From assembly GCA_910585245.1 (NCBI GenBank), contig CAJUCO010000012.1:12073-60360 (forward strand): a stretch of 48,288 nucleotides of DNA, in the 5' to 3' direction. The position numbers were made by a program, and so were the translations under genes. This DNA comes from an uncultured Oscillibacter sp. (GTDB lineage Bacteria; Bacillota; Clostridia; Oscillospirales; Oscillospiraceae). Below, one piece after another: positions 18,281-26,744 of the stretch. Position 1 is the first letter of the stretch, and every line of letters starts with the position of its first letter. The notes under the pieces were generated by a model. The model saw only the letters and a program-made list of their open reading frames with translations, did no database searches and was not told the DNA's origin.

Positions 18281-18316
18281 AATTTGTTACCTCAATCCCT
18301 ATCTCCAATTTCATAT

Positions 18317-18339
18317 ATCATATAGTATATTTATATGAT
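18317..18339. promoter_or_regulatory. AT-rich palindrome upstream of the antiporter, candidate operator
   Basis: ATCATATA (18317-18324) and TATATGAT (18332-18339) form an 8-base inverted repeat with a 7-base spacer, 37 bases upstream of the antiporter start. It overlaps TATACT/TATGAT-like -10 sequences on the minus strand. No regulator gene is adjacent. Confidence 0.4.
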
Positions 18340-18470
18340 GAAGGTACGATAACACCTCGACCGCCTTCCGTCAAGGACCAGAGACCACAAAAATCCGGGG
18401 AGAAACGCCTGGATTTTATCTGTTTTTCAGTACGGCGGAAATAGGAGGGAAGAGACGTTCCAAAATCAAC

Positions 18471-18498
18471 TTGACAGTGCGTAGAAGTGCGCTATAAT
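18471..18498 (+). promoter_or_regulatory. Promoter of cysteine synthase gene
   Basis: TTGACA (18471-18476) and TATAAT (18493-18498), 16-base spacer, about 40 bases before the GTG start. Confidence 0.8.
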
Positions 18499-18540
18499 GG
18501 GAAAAAGTAACAAAATAGCAGGTTTAAGGGAGGATGTACT

Positions 18541-19473
18541 GTGAGTAAAGTCTATAGGTCCATGGACCAGCTGATTGGCGGGACCCCGCTGCTGGAGCTG
18601 GTCCGGCTGGAGCGGGAGGAGGGGCTGGAGGCCCGTGTCCTGGCCAAGCTGGAGTACTGTAATCCCGCCGGGTCCACCAAGGACCGGGTGGCGAAGGCGA
18701 TGCTGGACGACGCGGAGGCCCGGGGGATGTTAAAACCCGGTTCCGTGGTAATTGAGCCCACCTCCGGCAACACGGGCATAGGCCTTGCCTCCGTGGCTGC
18801 CGCCCGGGGATTTCGGGTGATCATCGTCATGCCGGAGACCATGAGCGAGGAGCGCCGCCGGTTGATGCGGGCCTATGGCGCGGAGGTGATCCTCACCGAC
18901 GGGGCCATGGGGATGGCGGGAGCCATAGAGAGAGCCCGGAAGCTGGCGGCGGAAATTCCGGACAGCTTTCTCCCCGGACAGTTTGAAAATCCCGCCAATC
19001 CGGCGGCGCATCGCACCGGAACCGGCCCGGAAATCTGGGCGGATACCGGCGGGGAGGTGGAGATCTTTGTGGCGGGCGTGGGCACGGGAGGCGTTATCAC
19101 CGGTGTGGGGGAGTACCTGAAAGAGCAAAATCCCAATGTGAAGATTGTGGCGGTGGAGCCTGCCGCCTCTCCTGTGCTGAGCGGGGGAGCCGCCGGGAGC
19201 CACGGCCTCCAGGGCATCGGCGCGGGCTTTTTCCCCAAGGCGCTGAATCCCCGGATTTATGACGAGGTTGTCACTGTGGAGGATGGCGACGCCTTCGCCA
19301 TGGCCCGCCGTCTGGGCCGGACGGAGGGCGTTTTGGCGGGCATCTCCTCCGGCGCGGCGCTGTGGGCCGCTGTTCTTCTGGCAAAGCGCCCGGAAAACCG
19401 GGGAAAGACCATTGTGGTGCTGCTGCCCGACGGCGGGGACCGCTACTTCTCCACGCCGTTATTCGCAAATTGA
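18541..19473 (+). CDS. cysK: Cysteine synthase (O-acetylserine sulfhydrylase)
   Basis: A PLP enzyme that makes cysteine from O-acetylserine and sulfide. The 310-residue protein has LIGGTPLLEL near the N-terminus, the PLP lysine in NPAGSTKDRV (Lys47; Thr at 46 where most relatives have Val), TSGNTGIGLA at about 74-83 for the substrate carboxylate, VGTGGVITG for the PLP phosphate, and GISSGAALWA near the C-terminus. The GTG start has an AGGGAGG site about 8 bases upstream. It is monocistronic with a strong promoter and a terminator. A cystathionine beta-synthase-like role is less likely without extra domains. Confidence 0.92.
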   Translation: MSKVYRSMDQLIGGTPLLELVRLEREEGLEARVLAKLEYCNPAGSTKDRVAKAMLDDAEARGMLKPGSVVIEPTSGNTGIGLASVAAARGFRVIIVMPETMSEERRRLMRAYGAEVILTDGAMGMAGAIERARKLAAEIPDSFLPGQFENPANPAAHRTGTGPEIWADTGGEVEIFVAGVGTGGVITGVGEYLKEQNPNVKIVAVEPAASPVLSGGAAGSHGLQGIGAGFFPKALNPRIYDEVVTVEDGDAFAMARRLGRTEGVLAGISSGAALWAAVLLAKRPENRGKTIVVLLPDGGDRYFSTPLFAN

Positions 19474-19477
19474 GCAA

Positions 19478-19507
19478 AACCGGGAGTCCCTCAAGGGACT
19501 CCCGGTT
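19478..19507. terminator. Bidirectional terminator between cysK and the DUF1266-like gene
   Basis: Perfect 13-base stem (19478-19490 with 19495-19507, loop of 4). On the minus strand TTTTGCTC follows, a better U run than on the plus strand (AAATTA), so it ends the convergent minus-strand operon and probably cysK as well. Confidence 0.8.
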
Positions 19508-19523
19508 AAATTATACGGGGATT

Positions 19524-20783
19524 TTACAAGTTGCGTAGGCCCTCCATGGCCTCCTGGTAGAGGGAGGGCAGGTCCATTTGAAAGGGAACGGTGTTCACCG
19601 GCGAGCCGGGGTCCGACAAAAGCTCTCGAAGGGCCTGGCGGCGGTGCCTGAGGGCGGCGGGCTTTTTCGCCCAGGCGGCGAACCCCACCATGTGGCTTTC
19701 AAAAAGCGCCTGCCAGCTGGAGAAGGTTTGCTGGATTGCCAAAGCGGCGTCCAAAGACTGTTCCAACAGTTCCTCCCGGGAGATCAGTTCCCCGGCGTAG
19801 CCAAAGCCCAGCACCATGGTGGCCCGGCCCAGCTGCCAGCCGTCCCGGTGGGTGCGGCCGGTCCTAATGAGGTGGCGGACGGTGTCCAGCAGCTCCTCCT
19901 TGGTCCGGATTTCCCAGGGGTCCCCCAGGACCTCCAGGGCGACGGAACGCTGGTGGACCGTGCGCTCATAGCCCCCGGCAAAGGCGAGGTCACCGTTGTG
20001 ATAGGGGTCGGTGGCCAGATACAAACTGTAGGAGGCCAGAAGCCACCGCTCATAGTCCCAGCGGATGTGGTTGTCCTCCAGAATGGGGCTTTTATCCCAC
20101 CGGGAGAAACCCAGAGGGGCGTAAACCTCTGTTTGCCGGACCTTTTGGGACAGCTGATAGGCGGAGATGGCCCCCAGGCCCTCCTTGGCTCTGGCGTCTC
20201 CGTGGACAACACGGGGGTGCAGGTTTACAAGGAGGCGATGAACCCAGGCCGGGGATTGTTTGGAGCGCAAGTCCAGAATCATGGTTCGCCCCTTGTCGTC
20301 CGCCAACTGGAGACGGAACTTTCTGGAGAGATAGCTCTTGGAGAGGTCCTCATAGAAGATTCCGGTGATGGCGTCCCGCCTCATGGCCCGTCCCGCGAAC
20401 AGTACCCAGTCGCAGCCCAGGTAGATGTCCACGGACTCCAGAACTTGACAGCGGATGTCTTCGTCCAAAAGGGCGTAGGGATCCCGTAGGGACGACCCCT
20501 CTGGAAGGTATCGCATCATGGAGCGGCGGAGACCGCCGGTGAGAGAGAGAAAACCGGCCAGACGCACCAACAGGAAACAAAAACTCACCAGCACGCCCAC
20601 CATGCCCAGAGCGGACAGACCTCCTACCAAATAGGGGAAGCTGTCCACCAGCTCCACTCCGGGGCCGTAGAAAAACTCAATGGCGGCCACCCAGGCGGCG
20701 CACCAGATCACCGTCTGGAAAAGAGCGGCCAGCAGCCGCTTCCTGTAATAGGCCCGGAGCTTCTTTTTCAAAGGATAGCGCAT
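19524..20783 (-). CDS. Membrane protein with DUF1266-like C-terminal domain
   Basis: A 419-residue protein of unknown function. Two hydrophobic segments lie at about residues 16-38 and 50-76, then a soluble region. The C-terminal 180 residues read like the DUF1266 family: a YERWLLASYSLYLATD block, a WQLGRATMVLGFGYAGELIS block and a QTFSSWQALFESHMVGFAAW block near the end. It is the last gene of a run on the minus strand beginning with a sigma factor at 23612, and starts 22 bases after its neighbour. The N-terminal membrane half plus DUF1266 suggests a membrane-anchored stress protein, which is inference. Confidence 0.7.
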   Translation of the reverse strand: MRYPLKKKLRAYYRKRLLAALFQTVIWCAAWVAAIEFFYGPGVELVDSFPYLVGGLSALGMVGVLVSFCFLLVRLAGFLSLTGGLRRSMMRYLPEGSSLRDPYALLDEDIRCQVLESVDIYLGCDWVLFAGRAMRRDAITGIFYEDLSKSYLSRKFRLQLADDKGRTMILDLRSKQSPAWVHRLLVNLHPRVVHGDARAKEGLGAISAYQLSQKVRQTEVYAPLGFSRWDKSPILEDNHIRWDYERWLLASYSLYLATDPYHNGDLAFAGGYERTVHQRSVALEVLGDPWEIRTKEELLDTVRHLIRTGRTHRDGWQLGRATMVLGFGYAGELISREELLEQSLDAALAIQQTFSSWQALFESHMVGFAAWAKKPAALRHRRQALRELLSDPGSPVNTVPFQMDLPSLYQEAMEGLRNL

Positions 20784-20805
20784 CGTCGTACGTTCCGCCC
20801 TCCGT

Positions 20806-21633
20806 TCACAGCTTCATGAGGAAGTAGGCCGCGACGGCCTCAATCACCACGAAGATCACGCTGACCTTGGGAATCTGCTTTTTGAAAAAGATGACGCCCC
20901 AGAGAACCAGAGCCGCCGCGAAGAAGGCCGCCGTCAAGGGCAGGGAGTGGCTGACGGAGGCGGCGATGACGCCGAAAAAGCCGCAAAGTCCCGCCCACAT
21001 ACCATAAGTGGAGCACTCGTCCTTAAGACGGTCGTTTTCCAGATCCTCGGCGGTTTTGCCGCAGGCGGCCAGGGCCAATTTCTCCGTAACCGCCATGGCC
21101 TTGTCGCAGGCTTCCTCCTGGAAGAAGTCGAAGGGATAGAACTTGTTCCGGGTGAACTGCAAGGGCTCCAGCACCATGACGACCTTGTCCAGGCCCACCT
21201 CCGGCTTGAGGAAGAGGGTGACCTCCAGTTTCTTGCCCCGCCGTCCGGTGAGGGAGACGCTTTGGATGAGGTCCTTTGTCAGGGCCACAGGCTGGCCCAG
21301 CTGGTATTCTTTTCGTTTTTTGTCATAGCCGAAGGGGATGATCCAAAGACAGTCCGGCTCCGCCACAAACACCTTATAGTAGTATGTATAGGTGGTGACA
21401 CGGGTCCGGCCGCCGCCGGAGGTGTGGGTCTCCACCTGGAGGGAGAAGACGACGTTGCCGTTGTTGGCCTGGGGCACCAGCTGCCGCACTCGTTCCACCA
21501 GTTCCCGGCGGGAGCTGTCGTCCTTCCGGGCCCGGTCCTTGCCCAAGGCCTTGCGGAACCAGATAAGGGGTCCCATGTTCAAACGTAGGCCGGCAAAAAA
21601 GGTTAAGACGACAATGATAAACAGCCAATACAT
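20806..21633 (-). CDS. Hypothetical membrane protein
   Basis: A 275-residue protein not assigned to a family. It has one N-terminal hydrophobic segment (WLFIIVVLTFFAGL), a middle soluble part of about 180 residues rich in beta-type sequence including a TRVTTYTYYYKVFV stretch, and three hydrophobic segments in the last 70 residues. The ATG at 21633 is preferred because GAGAGGAAG lies about 9 bases upstream; a TTG at 21654 in the same frame has no good site. It is inside the putative sigma-factor operon. Confidence 0.75.
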   Translation of the reverse strand: MYWLFIIVVLTFFAGLRLNMGPLIWFRKALGKDRARKDDSSRRELVERVRQLVPQANNGNVVFSLQVETHTSGGGRTRVTTYTYYYKVFVAEPDCLWIIPFGYDKKRKEYQLGQPVALTKDLIQSVSLTGRRGKKLEVTLFLKPEVGLDKVVMVLEPLQFTRNKFYPFDFFQEEACDKAMAVTEKLALAACGKTAEDLENDRLKDECSTYGMWAGLCGFFGVIAASVSHSLPLTAAFFAAALVLWGVIFFKKQIPKVSVIFVVIEAVAAYFLMKL

Positions 21634-21695
21634 ATAAGACTTCCTCTCGTTCAATCATTCGTTGTTTTGGAATCGCTTGGCGGCCGTTATCCAGC

Positions 21696-22370
21696 CTAGC
21701 CTATCTCAGGTCCGGCGGCAGCCCGGGCCTTTTTTGGGGCCCGGATTTTGCCAATCTTTCTCCAATATACCGCCAGGATGATCAGGCCGAGCAAAAGAAC
21801 CGCGCTGCCCACGCCGCAAAAGGCGCGGATGGTCCCAAAGGCCCTGGGCTCTACCATCAGAGGAGTTCCCATGGCGTCAATTTCCGCGTCGGAAAGGTCG
21901 TAGTATTCCCGCAGGTCCTGCCGGAACAGCTCCGCCAGTTCCTCCTCCATGGGCACAACCCGGGTGTCCAGCTCCAGCTTCGAGGCGGGCGCGGTTCCGG
22001 AGGTGAAGAAGGCGTAGGTCTGGTCCACCAGGTCCGACGCGGCGGAGAAGTTGGTGGAGCGGACGGAAAGGCCCACATAACCCTCCCCGGCGGGAAGGAC
22101 GTAGTAACGGGCCGAGGTTTTGGCCGGTGTTCTGGAGTTGGTGGACTTGTTCTCCGTCCAGGTTTCCAGAGTGGCGAAGCTATCCAGCAGATAGGGCACC
22201 TTGCCTGCCACGTGGTCCCCGGCGGCGGCGCCCTCTTCCAACACCGTGTCAAAGCTCCTGGCGGGCTTGAAGGAGACAAGGGTATCCTTCAGGGAAAAGC
22301 TCAGAAGCACCGCGCCAAGGAGCGCCAAAATAAAACCGGGTCTGCTGATTCTGTCAAAAAAGTCGCTCAT
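21696..22370 (-). CDS. Hypothetical bitopic membrane protein
   Basis: A 224-residue protein with a hydrophobic segment at about residues 11-28 (GFILALLGAVLLSFSL), a soluble, probably extracytoplasmic middle, and a second segment near 180-205 followed by a positively charged tail. No known domain recognised. A good GGAGG site lies 8 bases before ATG 22370. It lies between the putative anti-sigma gene and another membrane protein on the same strand, suggesting a shared envelope-related transcript. Confidence 0.72.
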   Translation of the reverse strand: MSDFFDRISRPGFILALLGAVLLSFSLKDTLVSFKPARSFDTVLEEGAAAGDHVAGKVPYLLDSFATLETWTENKSTNSRTPAKTSARYYVLPAGEGYVGLSVRSTNFSAASDLVDQTYAFFTSGTAPASKLELDTRVVPMEEELAELFRQDLREYYDLSDAEIDAMGTPLMVEPRAFGTIRAFCGVGSAVLLLGLIILAVYWRKIGKIRAPKKARAAAGPEIG

Positions 22371-22436
22371 GTCTGTTTCCTCCTGTTTCTTTATCGGGCC
22401 GGGGTTGTGTGCGCGGCCATTTTGATCAACGCCTCC

Positions 22437-23072
22437 TCAAAGAGGAGACCATAGATCCGGAAATGACTGTGGAAGCCGCCGCTCCCCAGGGAAACGCGCA
22501 TGGCGTTGGCGGCGCTCCGGCGTCCGGAAGGGATGGGAAAAGCGGGCTCCGTCCGATGATGGCGTGCTCTTTGGAGAGGGATAGGGACAGATAAAATCCT
22601 CCCCTTGAAATTCCAGCGCCCAGCCGGAGAGGTCCGCCCGGACCTCCGGAGGAAAGATCAGAAGTAGACTTACACCCAAAACCGCCCCGAAAAGGAAACC
22701 GGCGAAACTCCGGACGGTTCGCCGCCGCAAGGGGGCGGACGGCAATTCTGCTCGATCCGGAGAACGCCCCGGCTGTACAGCCGGGGCAGAGGCGCTCCGC
22801 GCCTCTGCCTCCTCATAGTAAAGAGAATTGCCGTCCCCGGCAAAAGGGAGATAGTGCTTTTGAAAGACCTCCCAGGCCCGGTCGGGACCGGCGCCGGGGG
22901 GACACTCGACGCGCCGGGAAGCCAATACCTCCGCCGCCCGGAAAAGTCCGCTCATATCGGACACATTCTCCTTCGAGCGGAAGTCCAGAAGCAGCAGCTC
23001 CTCCAGCTCGGCGGTGCTCATCCGCTCAAGGGTTTCCCGGCTGCCGTCCTGGGGCCGTTTAGGTGTTGCCAT
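22437..23072 (-). CDS. Putative anti-sigma factor-like membrane protein, C-terminus possibly truncated or frameshifted
   Basis: A 211-residue frame following an ECF sigma gene by 51 bases. The first 120 residues are soluble and start with an acidic helical region (MSTAELEELLLLDFRSKEN). One hydrophobic segment sits at about 133-155 (FAGFLFGAVLGVSLLLIF), followed by EVRADLSGWALEF. This layout is like clostridial DUF4367-type anti-sigma proteins. After about residue 160 the sequence becomes Pro/Arg/Ser rich and unlike the rest, and the family normally has a longer extracytoplasmic domain. A frameshift or deletion is likely but not proven. The ATG at 23072 has AAAGGAGG upstream. Confidence 0.6.
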   Translation of the reverse strand: MATPKRPQDGSRETLERMSTAELEELLLLDFRSKENVSDMSGLFRAAEVLASRRVECPPGAGPDRAWEVFQKHYLPFAGDGNSLYYEEAEARSASAPAVQPGRSPDRAELPSAPLRRRTVRSFAGFLFGAVLGVSLLLIFPPEVRADLSGWALEFQGEDFICPYPSPKSTPSSDGARFSHPFRTPERRQRHARFPGERRLPQSFPDLWSPL

Positions 23073-23123
23073 CCGTATCCCTCCTTTCTCCTGGAATTTG
23101 CCGCGGTGGGCTTCAAACAAGGT

Positions 23124-23612
23124 CTAAGTGGCGATTTTTTCCTGCAAACGCTTTCTGGCCCGCTGGACCCGTTTCTTGCAGGCCTCCACGGAAATGCCCA
23201 GGTCCTCCGCCACCTCCAACATGGTACACCGGTCCAGAGCGATGCGCTTGAGAAGCTGAAAGTCCTCGCTGTCCGATACGTCCCCAAATAAAACGTCTAC
23301 GCTCATCAATTCCGGCGTTCCGCCCAAAAGGCCCCTGTCGGTGTCCAGGGACTGAAGAAGGGCCTTTAGCTTCGCCTGGGTGCGGAGCCTGTTCCGGCAG
23401 ACGTATTTCAACGTGCACATGATCCAGCTCCGGGGATTGGCGCTGGAGAGGAACTGTTCCCGTTTGGCGCAGGCGATGCAAAACGCGTCCTGGATAGCCT
23501 CCTCCGCCAGGGGGACGTCTTCCAGAATCCGTGAGGCGTACACATGAAGAGCCGGGTACATATCCTTGTATAATTGCTCGATCAACGCCTCCCAGGGCTC
23601 CCGCCTCCCCAT
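23124..23612 (-). CDS. ECF-type RNA polymerase sigma factor
   Basis: A 162-residue sigma-70 family protein with only regions 2 and 4. Region 2 is visible as YASRILEDVPLAEEAIQDAF and NPRSWIMCTLKYVCRNRLR; region 4 is MLEVAEDLGISVEACKKRVQRARKRLQ, a helix-turn-helix for the -35 box. The ATG at 23612 with GGGAGG 8 bases upstream is preferred over 23651. The following gene is a membrane protein of anti-sigma layout, the usual genetic pairing, and three more membrane-protein genes follow without a clear terminator. The signal it responds to is unknown. Confidence 0.88.
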   Translation of the reverse strand: MGRREPWEALIEQLYKDMYPALHVYASRILEDVPLAEEAIQDAFCIACAKREQFLSSANPRSWIMCTLKYVCRNRLRTQAKLKALLQSLDTDRGLLGGTPELMSVDVLFGDVSDSEDFQLLKRIALDRCTMLEVAEDLGISVEACKKRVQRARKRLQEKIAT

Positions 23613-23726
23613 TGCCTCACCTCCCGCCAGAGCCCTTGCCAAGGCTCCCATTTCCCTCGTTCTCCCTTGTATTATGTCGAAAGATCACCGCAAAGGGACA
23701 CCTTGGCAGGTATCTTTCGAAATTTT

Positions 23727-25235
23727 TTATCCCTGCCCGGGGCGCTGGACGCACGGGAGGGGAAGCCGCTGGTAAATCTCCATCTCCCGGTGTAACCGCT
23801 CCGCCAGCTTCGGGGAGAAGGCCCCCGGCAGGGCGCGCCACCTCCAGTTTTCTCCCAGGGTGGAGGGGGTGTTCATCCTGCCCTCGCTTCCAAGACCCAG
23901 CAGGTCCTGGAACTGCATTACCGCAAGGTCCGCCACCGAGGCCCAGGCCGAGCGCATCATGCCCCAGTGCCAGCCCTCCTCTTCGTTCAGGCGGAGATAG
24001 GCCTTCGCCAGGGCCACGTCCTCCGCCGGGGCGGAGGCCATCCAGCCCTGGATGGTGTCGTTGTCATGGGTTCCGGTGTAGGCCACGCAGTGGGGGGTGT
24101 AACAGTGGGGGAGATAGCCTCCGCCGGTGTCCCGGCTGTCAAAGGCGAACTCCAGCACTTTCATGCCGGGATAGCCCGTCTGGGCCAGCAGGACCTGGAC
24201 GGAACTTGTGAGGAATCCCAGGTCCTCCGCGATGATGTCCCTGGGCCCCAGGGCTGCTTCCACGGCTTGAAAGAAGGAAATGCCGGGGCCGGGCCGCCAA
24301 CGGCCGTTTCGGGCGGTAGCGTCCCCGGCGGGGATGGCGTAATATTCGTCAAAGCCCCGGAAGTGGTCGATGCGCAGCGTGTCGTAGAGCCGGAACTGGG
24401 CGGCAATCCGGCGGGTCCACCAGGAATAGCCATCGGCCTTCATGGTCTCCCAGTCGAAGAGGGGATTTCCCCAGAGCTGCCCGTCCGCGGAAAAGCCGTC
24501 TGGCGGGCAGCCCGCCACTTCGGTTGGCCGCCCGGTGGCGTCCAGTTGGAACTGCTCCGGGTGGGACCAGACGTCGGCGCTGTCGGCGGAGGCGTAGATG
24601 GGCAGATCCCCGATGATGGAGACGCCCCTTTGATGGGCGTAGTCCTTCAAACTTTGCCACTGGGTGAAAAAGAGGAATTGTACCCGCTTCCAAAAATCAA
24701 TTTCCCCGGCCAGCTTCTCACGGGCCCTCTCCAGGGCGGCGGGGTGGCGCAGGCGCAGCTCCTCCGGCCACTCCAGCCAGGGGGCGCCGTTGTAGAGGTC
24801 CTTCAGGGCCATGAAGAGGGCGTAATCCTCCAGCCAATCCTCCTTCCAGAGAGCTCCGCTTAGTTGGATGAGGTCTTCTTGGCTTAGGCGGGAACAGGCC
24901 AGACGCAAAACCCCAAAGCGGTTTTTATAAAGAGCCTCATAGTCCACCCGCCCCGGGTCCCTTCCCCAGTTCAAGGTCCGGTATTCCTCCGGCGCGAGGA
25001 GGTCCCATTCGGCCAGGGTGTCCAGGTCGATGAAATAGGGGTTTCCGGCAAAGGAGGAAAAAGACTGGTAAGGGGAGTCCCCGTAGCTGGTGGGCCCCAC
25101 CGGGAGAATCTGCCAGCAGGACTGCCCGCCCCGGGCCAGAAAGTCCGCAAACTCCCTGGCGGCGGTGCCCAGAGTCCCAATCCCATAGGGGGAGGGCAGG
25201 GAGGAAATGGGCATCAAGATTCCAGCTTTTCTCAT
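23727..25235 (-). CDS. malQ: 4-alpha-glucanotransferase (GH77)
   Basis: Transfers maltooligosaccharides between glucans, used in maltose and glycogen metabolism. The 502-residue protein begins with GILMPISSLPSPYGIGTLG and has SCWQILPVGPT, both GH77 landmarks. The catalytic nucleophile Asp is in LRIDHFRGF, the acid/base Glu in IIAEDLGFL, and the stabilising Asp in GTHDNDT. The length is normal and intact. It is monocistronic with a promoter about 160 bases upstream; no glycogen phosphorylase or other maltose gene is adjacent. Confidence 0.95.
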   Translation of the reverse strand: MRKAGILMPISSLPSPYGIGTLGTAAREFADFLARGGQSCWQILPVGPTSYGDSPYQSFSSFAGNPYFIDLDTLAEWDLLAPEEYRTLNWGRDPGRVDYEALYKNRFGVLRLACSRLSQEDLIQLSGALWKEDWLEDYALFMALKDLYNGAPWLEWPEELRLRHPAALERAREKLAGEIDFWKRVQFLFFTQWQSLKDYAHQRGVSIIGDLPIYASADSADVWSHPEQFQLDATGRPTEVAGCPPDGFSADGQLWGNPLFDWETMKADGYSWWTRRIAAQFRLYDTLRIDHFRGFDEYYAIPAGDATARNGRWRPGPGISFFQAVEAALGPRDIIAEDLGFLTSSVQVLLAQTGYPGMKVLEFAFDSRDTGGGYLPHCYTPHCVAYTGTHDNDTIQGWMASAPAEDVALAKAYLRLNEEEGWHWGMMRSAWASVADLAVMQFQDLLGLGSEGRMNTPSTLGENWRWRALPGAFSPKLAERLHREMEIYQRLPLPCVQRPGQG

Positions 25236-25395
25236 GTTGGGCGCTCCCTTCTTGATAGAGTCGAAACCGTCATAGGCCGCCGGACCGGCGGCGTTTCCCG
25301 GCTTTGTGAGCCTCCGCCGCGCCGTATCCGGAGGAGGCGGACGGCGCCTTGGGAGGTGGCTTTGCGGATCCTTTTAACGCCTTAAAAACGGGGAG

Positions 25396-25424
25396 ATAAT
25401 AGCACATCCGGGGTAAAAATGCAA
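25396..25424 (-). promoter_or_regulatory. Promoter of malQ in a 348-base intergenic gap
   Basis: TTGCAT (25419-25424) and TATTAT (25396-25401) on the minus strand with a 17-base spacer. It leaves a leader of about 155 bases that holds a small GCCGCC/GGCGGC hairpin near 25275. The rest of the 25236-25583 gap has the divergent arcC promoter and nothing else recognisable. Confidence 0.6.
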
Positions 25425-25549
25425 GGTTCCCTGAAAACGGCTTTGGGTGGGGTGGGGAGGGGGAGAGGACGGCTGTCCGGAGGGACTCATAAAAATTGGC
25501 GGAAGCGGCAAACTGATGGAGAGGAGGCCGTGCCTTAACTCTCAAAATT

Positions 25550-25558
25550 TGGTATAAT
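25550..25558 (+). promoter_or_regulatory. Extended -10 promoter of carbamate kinase gene
   Basis: TGGTATAAT, an extended -10 box without a good -35, 25 bases before the start codon. Confidence 0.55.
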
Positions 25559-25583
25559 AAAATTTTATCATTAGGAGCGAACT

Positions 25584-26534
25584 ATGGAAAAAGCGGAGAG
25601 ATTAGTCATTGCCCTGGGGGGAAACGCCCTCCAGTCCAAGGACAGCGGGTCCACCGCCGAGGCGCAGCTAAGCGTGGTGAAGAAGACCTGTGAACACATT
25701 GCGGAACTCAGTGCGAACGGCTATGAAGTAGCCGTCGTCCACGGCAACGGCCCTCAGGTGGGCCGCATCCTTTTGGCAAGCGAGACGGCAAAGGAGGTGG
25801 TGCCCGCCATGCCCTTCGATGTATGCGGGGCCATGAGTCAAGGCTATATCGGCTACCATATTCAGCAGGCCCTTCGGTATGCTCTGGCGAAGCGAAACAG
25901 GAATATCCCCGTGGTGAGTCTGGTGACTCAAGTTGTGGTGGAGGCGGGAGATCCCGCGTTTGCAGACCCCAGTAAGCCCATCGGGCCATTTTACAGCGAA
26001 GAGGAGGCCGGGGCCCTCCGGCGGGAGAAAGGCTATGTGATGAAGGAGGACGCCGGACGGGGCTACCGGCGGGTGGTGCCCTCGCCCTTGCCCCGGCGAA
26101 TTGTGGAGATCGGCCAGGTTCGGGATCTGTGGGACAACACCATTGTCATCACCTGTGGCGGCGGCGGGGTCCCGGTAATTGAAACGGCCCGGGGCGAGCT
26201 GGAGGGTGTGGCGGCGGTCATTGACAAGGATTTCGCCGCAGAGCTGCTGGCGGAACAGGTGGACGCCGACGTGTTGATGATTTTGACGGAGGTGGAGAAG
26301 GTGGCCGTCAACTGGGGCAAGCCGGACCAGAAGGATCTGAGCCGGATGTCCCTGGCGGAGGCCTCCCGCTATGTGGAAGAGGGCCACTTCGCCCCCGGCA
26401 GTATGTTGCCCAAGGTGCAGGCGGCCATGCGGTTTGTCCGGAGTAACCCCAGCAAGAAAGCCATCATCACCTCCTTGGACAAGGCCATCGACGCTTTGGC
26501 GGGAAAGACGGGGACCGCGGTGACCTTCGCCTAA
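25584..26534 (+). CDS. arcC: Carbamate kinase
   Basis: Transfers phosphate from carbamoyl phosphate to ADP, yielding ATP, CO2 and ammonia in fermentative arginine, purine or allantoin breakdown. The 316-residue protein has the amino-acid kinase motifs VIALGGNAL, VVHGNGPQVG, ITCGGGGVPV, AAVIDKDFAAELLA and GSMLPKVQAAMRFV, all typical of ArcC. AGGAGCG lies 8 bases before ATG 25584. Neither arginine deiminase nor an ornithine or other carbamoyltransferase is in the window, so it stands alone; carbamoyl phosphate must come from elsewhere. A repeat element follows. Confidence 0.94.
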   Translation: MEKAERLVIALGGNALQSKDSGSTAEAQLSVVKKTCEHIAELSANGYEVAVVHGNGPQVGRILLASETAKEVVPAMPFDVCGAMSQGYIGYHIQQALRYALAKRNRNIPVVSLVTQVVVEAGDPAFADPSKPIGPFYSEEEAGALRREKGYVMKEDAGRGYRRVVPSPLPRRIVEIGQVRDLWDNTIVITCGGGGVPVIETARGELEGVAAVIDKDFAAELLAEQVDADVLMILTEVEKVAVNWGKPDQKDLSRMSLAEASRYVEEGHFAPGSMLPKVQAAMRFVRSNPSKKAIITSLDKAIDALAGKTGTAVTFA

Positions 26535-26562
26535 ACCGGCGAAATGGCGAAAAAACATCCCC

Positions 26563-26712
26563 AGGCTGTCGAAAAAGAATTTTCGCCAGCCTGAGCAAGT
26601 TTTCAAACGCTTTGAAAACTTATGATGGAAAACGAAAGGAACCCTTCCCGGGTTCCTCTCGTAACGCTCTTCCTTCCCGCCGGGGAAAGTTTTTATGGTT
26701 TTTCGACACTCT
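26563..26712 (-). repeat. Dispersed intergenic repeat element, copy 2 (inverted)
   Basis: The minus-strand sequence runs from TGTCGAAAAACC (26708 downward) to TTTTTCGACAGCCTG (ending at 26563) and aligns closely with copy 1, including the GGGAAGGAAGAG stretch, the GAGAGGAACCC/GGGTTCCTTTC hairpin and a shorter 11-base AAGTTTTCAAA/TTTGAAAACTT hairpin. Its orientation is the same as the 4Fe-4S gene that ends just upstream of it on the minus strand. It fills most of the 225-base gap between the convergent arcC and 4Fe-4S genes. Confidence 0.8.
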
Positions 26713-26714
26713 GA

Positions 26715-26744
26715 CATCCCGTCCCCAGATGCGGGGACGGGATG
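26715..26744 (-). terminator. Hairpin after the 4Fe-4S gene
   Basis: Perfect 12-base stem CATCCCGTCCCC/GGGGACGGGATG with a 6-base loop, 15 bases after the stop codon on the minus strand. No U run follows; instead the repeat element begins at once. Confidence 0.6.
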
